Positions 58,479-64,000 of a DNA stretch of 64,000 nt are shown here, piece by piece. The first letter of the stretch is position 1, and every line of letters starts with the position of its first letter. Under the pieces are notes generated by a model. That model was not told the DNA's origin. It saw only the letters and a list, made by a program, of their open reading frames with translations, and searched no databases. Source of the DNA: Persicaria tinctoria (Eukaryota; Streptophyta; Magnoliopsida; Caryophyllales; Polygonaceae); assembly GCA_037127255.1 (NCBI GenBank), contig JBANSL010000001.1, positions 35,517,001 to 35,581,000 on the forward strand, read 5' to 3'. The translations under genes were made by a program, and so were the position numbers.

Positions 58479-59753
58479 TTAGTGGTTCCTTCGTATCTCC
58501 TCCAGGACTGTCTGTATATCATCCTTTTTCTGCTCCCTTTCCGGATGTCCTGGAGCTCTGTAGGGCGGGGGATTCCTAGGGACACCTTGGTTCCATTGTG
58601 GTTGCTGAAACCTTTGGTCCCCCATGTAGCGACTGGGACCCCCTACGTAAGCTACATCCTCATGATGCTCTGCCATCCTGACTTGTTCTGCGTGTGGGCA
58701 CTCAGGAGTGGTGTGCCTTTGCGATCCGCATTCAATGCAAGGCTGGTTGACAGAGAGATACTTTACTTGCTTGATGAGCTTTCTATTATGGTCTCTGTAG
58801 TATTGCTCCCTAACATCAGGATCAATCTCCTTAGGTAGCTCATATAGGGGCATGGATGATGCTGGTCTGGCGTATGGGTTCTCTTCATAGGTCGAAGTAG
58901 ACCCATACTTGTTGTCGTAGTTGGGGAGATTCTCTAGCACACCCCATGCGTCACTTGGCGGCATTGTCAGATACTCATAGCGAGTATAATGGTTGATTCT
59001 GTCCTTAGTGAATTGATCAAGAGAGTTGAAGAAGATCTCCTGAATGATGTAGGGTGGCTGTCCATGAGTAGGGCAAGATCGCAGAAGTTCCTTGTAGCGC
59101 TCCCATGCCTTTGCCAGCGGTTCCCTTTGCTTCTGTTTGAAGGCGGTGATTCTCTCGCGGAGATGTGCTGTTTTGGCAGGTGGGAAGAATTTGTTCAGAA
59201 ACTCTTGCTCTACTTGGGCCCAGGTTGTGAGTGATCTTGCTTTCAGCCCTTCCAGCCATTTCAGTGCAGGCCCAGCGAGAGACCAGCGAAAAGATTTCAT
59301 CTTGACATATTCCAGGGTTGTACCTTCAGCAATAGTACGGCACATGTCAGAAAAGTTCGTAATATGTTCAAGAGGACACTCATTAGATCTACCATAAAAG
59401 GCATTATTTTTAAGCTCTATAAGAAATTGAGTGCGAATTTCAAAAGAGTTATCAGGGATTAGAATCGCCGATTCAGGCACGATGAGAGTTGGGTGCATGT
59501 AGTCCTCTGCCGTGGTTGGATATTGGGCAAGCTCAGCCTGTGCTTGTTCCCTTGCTGCTCTCTCAGTGGCGATAGCAGCATCCTTAGCGGCGATAGCAGT
59601 ATCCTTTGCGGCTAATTCCCTGGAAAGCCTAGCGACCAGCTGTTCCTGTGTCTCCGCAGCTGCCATGGCTCTTTGTAGTTTAGCTCGGATGTGAAATAGG
59701 CGTTCCGGTTCATCTAAGGCGTCAAACTCAGGTGTTTGACCAGAACGGCGCAT
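58479..59753 (-). CDS. Gag of B4 (intact to a premature stop near its end)
   Basis: 424 codons from MRRSGQTPEFDALDEP. Residues 28-78 form an Ala/Glu/Lys coiled coil. The capsid-like region has NAFYGRSNECPLEHITNF (117-134), WSLAGPALKWLEGL (157-170), EFLNKFFPPAKT (184-195) and EPLAKAWERYKELLRSCPTHG (211-231), matching the retrotransposon gag family. The zinc knuckle CIECGSQRHTTPEC is at 339-352. It stops after EEIRRNH, where B5 has TCA and this copy TAA, so the original frame ran on into protease. This is the best-preserved Gag of the B family here. Confidence 0.88.
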   Translation of the reverse strand: MRRSGQTPEFDALDEPERLFHIRAKLQRAMAAAETQEQLVARLSRELAAKDTAIAAKDAAIATERAAREQAQAELAQYPTTAEDYMHPTLIVPESAILIPDNSFEIRTQFLIELKNNAFYGRSNECPLEHITNFSDMCRTIAEGTTLEYVKMKSFRWSLAGPALKWLEGLKARSLTTWAQVEQEFLNKFFPPAKTAHLRERITAFKQKQREPLAKAWERYKELLRSCPTHGQPPYIIQEIFFNSLDQFTKDRINHYTRYEYLTMPPSDAWGVLENLPNYDNKYGSTSTYEENPYARPASSMPLYELPKEIDPDVREQYYRDHNRKLIKQVKYLSVNQPCIECGSQRHTTPECPHAEQVRMAEHHEDVAYVGGPSRYMGDQRFQQPQWNQGVPRNPPPYRAPGHPEREQKKDDIQTVLEEIRRNH

Positions 59754-59816
59754 ACACCTGAAAAGTAACTCAAAGAAACAGTGAGAACTGACTACCTAAG
59801 GCGCGAATGATTGCTT

Positions 59817-59833
59817 CCCCGACAACGGCGCCA
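59817..59833 (-). other. Primer binding site, tRNA-Asp type (B4)
   Basis: CCCCGACAACGGCGCCA, one mismatch to the tRNA-Asp 3' end, 3 nt from the LTR. Confidence 0.85.
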
Positions 59834-59836
59834 ATT

Positions 59837-61735
59837 TGTTAGTGCAGGAGGATGTGTCAAGTATGAAATAAATATGAAATATAGTTCAGACTGACTTCCC
59901 TGTCTCAGCAAATAAATACAAGACTTCCTCCCGTTGTAGTAAGAGAATAGTCAGGATCGAATCCACGAGGAAGCACGTCAGCAGTTCTCAGGTAGCTATA
60001 GATCTCACAGGCAAAGCAGCAGAAAAGACATAAACAGAAACAAAAGTAGAAAATAACAAACAAAAGCAAAAAATCAAAGCAAATCAGGAAATAAAAGCAA
60101 AGACAAAAACTAAAAGCAAAGCAAAGGGCTCGTCGATCTCGACAACAGCTTACTCGAGATCGACAAGAGACAAGTCGACAGAAACTTCAGAAATCGACAA
60201 TAGAAGACAACTCAACTCGACTAAGACCAGTCCCTACTCGAGATCGACAAGAACAGTACTCGATCTCGACCAAGGCTTCCTCTATGTCGACAAGAATGCA
60301 GAAATTCAGAAGTTTTAAATTACAAATTTTCGAAACGAAAACTCAGATCTTTGACAGAAATAAACTCAAATATGCTAAAAGACTTCCAAAGCCAGGGTTT
60401 CAACACCACAACGATAACCATGCAAAGTAACACACAAAGGCATAAAAGATCATGCTTTCCATCAAATAACTTTCGTCATTAACAAATAGGCAAATAGAGG
60501 CTTTCGCATAAACCCTAATTGTTACTAACCCTTTTTCACACAATTAATCCAAGTTGCATTAAGATCACTTTCGCTTCAATAACACAAACAAGGATCACCT
60601 TCAACTCTCGCAAAAGAATCATGCTCATAGGGATAGAAGATGAATCGCACAAAAAGATCTGACCTTTATCGCATCGCCTCACATGGCCACCGTCGGGCAC
60701 ACCCCAGCCCCAGAAGTGGGTGGACTACTCAAGCCTCATTGCAATCGCAGACATTGATTGATGAAAAGAACTAACTTGCATTAAACTAAATTCAAAGCCT
60801 TTTACAATCCTGGCAATCAACTTTCGCAGAAAGCCAAAACCCTAAAAACCTTAGAACTCCTAAACTTCTCTGTGGAACTACTTGTTTCTCTCTGAAATTG
60901 AATGAATAAAACTGAGCCCCATGGGCCTTATTTATAGGCTTCTAGTCCTTGCTAATCAAGGATAGAATATCTATATCTATATCTAAAATTATATCTAAAG
61001 CTTAAAAGATAAATAAATTGTTTTAAGGAAATAAATTAACAATGAAAGGATAATTCTAAACTAGGTAAGTCTTCATGTCTTGATAGATTTCCCTCCATAG
61101 ATAGAACTTTGCTCAAAATCGGATAGAATCTTCGTCCTTCGGCCCCAAGGAATCCCAAGTCGACTAGGACAGCTCTCAACGACACGTTTCTGGACTCGGG
61201 TCTACTCGACCTCGACAAGGATTCGTCGACCTCGAGTAGGATTCTTCGTCGACTGGACTTCCCGGCTAGCCCTGCTCGATGTGGCTCAGACTTGGCTCCT
61301 GACGCTCGTCGACCTCGAGTAACCCTTGTCGATGTCGAGTAGGAATGGGTCATCGACTAGGTCTCCTCGAGTTGCTCTACTCGGCAAGCTTGGATATGGA
61401 CTCAGGGGCTCGTCCATCTCGACTAGGGCTTGTCGAGATCGAGTAGAGTTGGTCGAGGATGGCTTTCCGTGGTGGTGTCGAGGACTCCTCCTCGGGAAGG
61501 TCTCGGAGTTGCTCTGGGTGGCTTGTCGATCTCGACCAAGGCTTGTCGAGATCGAGTAGGGTGCGCTCGGCTTCTCGTCCTCGGCTTCCCGGGCAGCTTC
61601 TCGTCTCGTCGACTCCGGGTGTGGCTTTGATCTTCGTCAATCTCGACTAGGGTTTGTCGAGATTGAGTTGGCTTCAGAAGTCGGGTTGACTCAGCTCTCT
61701 CGATCAGGCTTGCTCGACCAAGGTTGCTCGGACAT
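59837..61735 (-). repeat. 5' LTR of B4, proximal part
   Basis: Matches 52505-54403 with few differences, including all hairpin units. It is broken at GGACAT by the start of B5. The TATA box is at 60927-60938. Confidence 0.9.
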
Positions 61736-62230
61736 TGTTGTGAGCGGAATCTGCCGTGTTTTACAGTAACTTTTATATCGATTTCTGTATACATAGTATT
61801 CATTTGGGTTTAGATAGTACAGAATCTATGTACTATATATTTATTTGCCAAATTATGGAATCTACACCAGTTTCTGTTTAATTCGCAGAAATCGAGGCAT
61901 TTTACAGCAACTCTACAGAAGGTCGGAAAAGCTCGGAAAACCACTACAGAAGTCCAAGGTCAAAGCAGCGGAACCAGTCTGAGAGTCAAGGCTACTCGAT
62001 CTCGAGTAGGCCTTACTCGACATAGACGAGCCTGTCCGAGCAACCTTGGTCGAGGAGAGCCTGATCGAGCAAGCTAGACCAACCCGGCTCCGGACCCTAC
62101 TAGATCTCGAGGACCACTGGTCGAGATCGACGAAGCCTCAGCGCCACGCCCGGGGTTGACGAGAAGAAGAGCTGGTCGACAAGCCAAGGACGAAATCGAG
62201 GATGACCAGGCGACACTCGCTGCCAGCGAC
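61736..62230 (+). repeat. Partial 5' LTR of B5
   Basis: U3 part only, related to the complement of B2 (36573 downward), with TCGAGATCGA/TCGATCTCGA-type half-sites at 61996-62145. The break point after CCAGCGAC is abrupt. Confidence 0.85.
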
Positions 62231-62552
62231 AAAGTATCTCTTTGTCAACCATCCTTGCATAGAATGCGGATCGCAAAGGCATACCACTCCTGAGTGCCCA
62301 CACACAGAGCAAGTCAGGCTGGCAGAGCACCATGAGGATGCAGCTTATGCAGGGGGTCCCAATCGTTACATGGGGGACCAAAGGTTTCAGCAACCACAAT
62401 GGAACCAAGGTGTCCCTAGGAATCCCCCGCCCTACAGAGCTCCAGGACATCCGGAAAGGGAGCAGAAAAAGGATGATATACAGATAGTCCTGGAGGAAAT
62501 ACGGAGGAACCACTCAGAAACTAGGCAATCTTTCAACTCCGTCTATACTTAG
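62202..62552 (+). pseudogene. LTR-gag fusion ORF with zinc knuckle (B5)
   Basis: An ATG in LTR sequence at 62202 is in frame with gag after the junction: MTRRHSLPAT then KYLFVNHPCIECGSQRHTTPEC. The C-X2-C-X4-H-X4-C knuckle is intact. The frame ends at a TAG (62550-62552) where B4 and B1 have a Gln codon, a C-to-T change. Confidence 0.7.
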
Positions 62553-63767
62553 ATGCAAGGTGTCAATTCTAGGCTTGGGGAAATTGATATCTGGCGGAAA
62601 TCAGTTGATACACAGATTGGTCAGCTAGCAGCAGGAATCCCTAGACAGTTAGGGACACTTCCAGGATCTTCAGAACCAAATCCTAAGGGAAAGACTGGAC
62701 ACATCGCTGCTATAAAACTCAGAAGCGGCCATCAACTGCAAGAGCCAGAGGTCGGAAAACAGCAGAATGACGAGGAACAGCAAGTCGATCTCGACAAAAC
62801 CGTGGTCGACCTCGACAAGAGCCTCGTCGACCTAGAGGAGACACTTCCAGAATCTTCGTCTGCACCACACAACAACTCGACTGGGCCCAATCTGGTCGAT
62901 GTCGACAAAAGCCTTGTCGATGTCGAGGAGCCCCTGGTCGACATAGAGAAGTCTGCAGCACCTCCGACGTCTGTTCTGGCTCCGAGTCAGAAAAAGAAGC
63001 TGCCTTTCCCCACAAAATCTCTAAATGACCCGGCGGAGAAAAAGTTTCAGCGCTTCATCAAGATGCTTCAGAAGCTCAACATCACCATCCCCTTCACAAA
63101 AGTTCTCAATGAAATGCCATCTTATGTCAAGTTCCTGAAGGAGATTCTGAGCAAAAAGCGGTCAATGGTTGAAATCACAGAGGAGTGCAGCCATCTGGAC
63201 ATATTGGAGAAGAGGCCGGATCCAGGTAAGTTTGCTATAACTATTGGATTTGGTCCATACAAAATTAATGCCCTATGTGATCTTGGAGCTAGTGTGAGTA
63301 TAATGCCTTTAACAATTTGGTCCAAGATGAAGATAGGTTCCTTGGAGCCTGTGGATGCTAGACTTTACATGGCCAACAACACGGTGGTCATCCCCACAGG
63401 CATGGTGGAAAATGTCCCAGTACAAGTAGGTAAATTCTTCGTCCCTGCTGATTTCTTAATAGTTGATATGCAAGAAGATCCTGCTTGTCCAATTATCTTA
63501 GGAAGACCATTCTTGGCGACGGTGGATGCCAACATAAGCGTAAGGAAAGGAGTGCTCACCTTCAACATCAGTGATGAGGTAATTGAGTATTCCTTTAATA
63601 TAACTGAAAGGCATACAGGTCCAATGGAAGAGGTCAAATCTATCTCAGCTGGCTATATCACCTGCGGGGAACCCAAGGTCAGAAATATGACCCCTGAGGA
63701 GCTGGAAAAGAGGGACATGGAAGCCCAGGTGAAGGAGATCATGGCAATCCTCAAGGAAAACACATAG
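62553..63767 (+). CDS. Gag-tail/protease ORF of B5
   Basis: 404 codons in the same frame as the preceding fusion. It carries LVDVD/LVDLD repeats (about 75-135), retropepsin DLGAS, and ILGRPF near the middle, and is very close to the B1 and B4 proteins. It ends at a TAG where B4 has GAG. The frame is open again from 63768 to the window end, entering the Ser/Pro linker with TSSRALVDLD and STSSRLVEVD repeats. Confidence 0.8.
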   Translation: MQGVNSRLGEIDIWRKSVDTQIGQLAAGIPRQLGTLPGSSEPNPKGKTGHIAAIKLRSGHQLQEPEVGKQQNDEEQQVDLDKTVVDLDKSLVDLEETLPESSSAPHNNSTGPNLVDVDKSLVDVEEPLVDIEKSAAPPTSVLAPSQKKKLPFPTKSLNDPAEKKFQRFIKMLQKLNITIPFTKVLNEMPSYVKFLKEILSKKRSMVEITEECSHLDILEKRPDPGKFAITIGFGPYKINALCDLGASVSIMPLTIWSKMKIGSLEPVDARLYMANNTVVIPTGMVENVPVQVGKFFVPADFLIVDMQEDPACPIILGRPFLATVDANISVRKGVLTFNISDEVIEYSFNITERHTGPMEEVKSISAGYITCGEPKVRNMTPEELEKRDMEAQVKEIMAILKENT

Positions 63768-64000
63768 AATCCAATCGACACGGGCCAAGGTAAGTCGTTG
63801 TGGATTCATTATTTTTCGGATGCCTTGAGAGGGACTAAGTATGGGGTCATGATCAACCAAGGCTCCTCGACATCGAGTAGAGCCCTAGTCGATCTCGACC
63901 AGACCAAGGAGCCTCCAACAGCACCAGCGTCGTCGAGCAGGAAACCAGAGGAGCCACCCTACTCGACCTCGAGTAGACTTGTCGAGGTCGACCACCAGTA
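63768..64000 (+). pseudogene. Linker of the B5 polyprotein, continues outside window
   Basis: In-frame continuation after the TAG at 63765, with hairpin-type half-sites around 63868-63900 and 63962-63990 (TCGACCTCGA and TCGAGGTCGA, again complementary). Confidence 0.7.

Larger units (their letters stand above)
52505..64000 (-). mobile_element. Element B4: Athila-like, interrupted by B5 in its 5' LTR
   Basis: The 3' LTR is 52505-54711, the internal region 54712-59836, and the 5' LTR from 59837 to 61735, where B5 begins. The missing last part of the 5' LTR (about 308 bp, equivalent to 54404-54711) should resume beyond the window. gag is intact; the protease frame has three stops. Hairpin units use GA/TC cores. 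Confidence 0.88.
61736..64000 (+). mobile_element. Element B5: plus-strand Athila-like deletion derivative
   Basis: It starts TGTTGTGAGC, the complement of the LTR end of B1, B2 and B4, at 61736 in opposite orientation to B4. The LTR is B2-like up to 62230, where it is joined directly to gag at the zinc-knuckle region. PBS, U5 and three quarters of gag are therefore deleted. The candidate TSD is GACAT (61731-61735); the other copy lies outside the window. Confidence 0.85.

Overview
The window looks like a repeat-dense stretch of a flowering-plant (most likely eudicot) nuclear genome. No intact host gene is visible. Nearly everything recognisable is transposon sequence: Athila-lineage Ty3/Gypsy LTR elements primed by tRNA-Asp, two CACTA ends or elements, one Mutator-like element (MULE), a Stowaway MITE, and broken pieces of host genes carried or left among them. 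The lineage call rests on gag zinc knuckles of the CX2CX4HX4C type, D-L-G-A-S proteases, an Athila-type third ORF, and primer binding sites matching the 3' end of plant tRNA-Asp.

Layout. 1-2330: 5' end of a minus-strand Athila-like element (gag, PBS, LTR), apparently inserted in a long older LTR that ends near 5621. 5622-9697: AT-rich DNA with a CACTA end (8086) and a chimera of JmjC-demethylase and pyruvate-kinase gene fragments (8691-9062). 9707-22300: a MULE with a perfect 9-bp target duplication, built as a long inverted duplication of a RIN4/NOI-like gene segment. It is split by a complete non-autonomous LTR element, B1 (12939-21599, 5-bp TSD ATGAC). 22677-39974: a CACTA element (TSD ATA) containing element C (23735-33231, TSD CAAAC), a solo LTR inside one LTR of C (31110-32325, TSD AAGCA), another solo LTR B2 (34169-36573, TSD GGCGG), and a tandem array of about 22 monomers of about 92 bp. 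39978-44021: intergenic DNA with a Stowaway MITE, a 262-bp direct duplication and promoter-like sequence. 44022-48482: damaged element B3. 48483-50040: a broken coiled-coil gypsy-type ORF on the plus strand. 52505-64000: element B4 on the minus strand, with a plus-strand relative, B5, inserted in its 5' LTR at 61736.

None of the LTR elements carries reverse transcriptase, RNase H or an integrase core inside the window. C and the B elements keep gag and protease and then jump in frame to remnants of the far end of pol: the last residues of RNase H in C, a GPY/F-like integrase tail in the B elements. They look like trans-mobilised deletion derivatives that kept Gag-Pro.

The most unusual signal is a family of short CpG-rich motifs that each element family has multiplied both in its LTR, upstream of the TATA box, and inside its gag-pro coding linker. 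In the B elements the unit is a hairpin of about 29-30 nt: two 10-13 nt half-sites of the form TCGANNTCGA in inverted orientation. The core bases differ between elements (TA, CG, GA/TC), but the two half-sites of a unit stay complementary. In element C the unit is a GC-rich motif that reads D/G-A-P-A-L in the protein, and in element A it is a GCGGCGGGCGCAGCA-like array. The second notable structure is the palindromic MULE, whose transcript would fold into a hairpin over a sequence like a plant immune regulator (RIN4/NOI)
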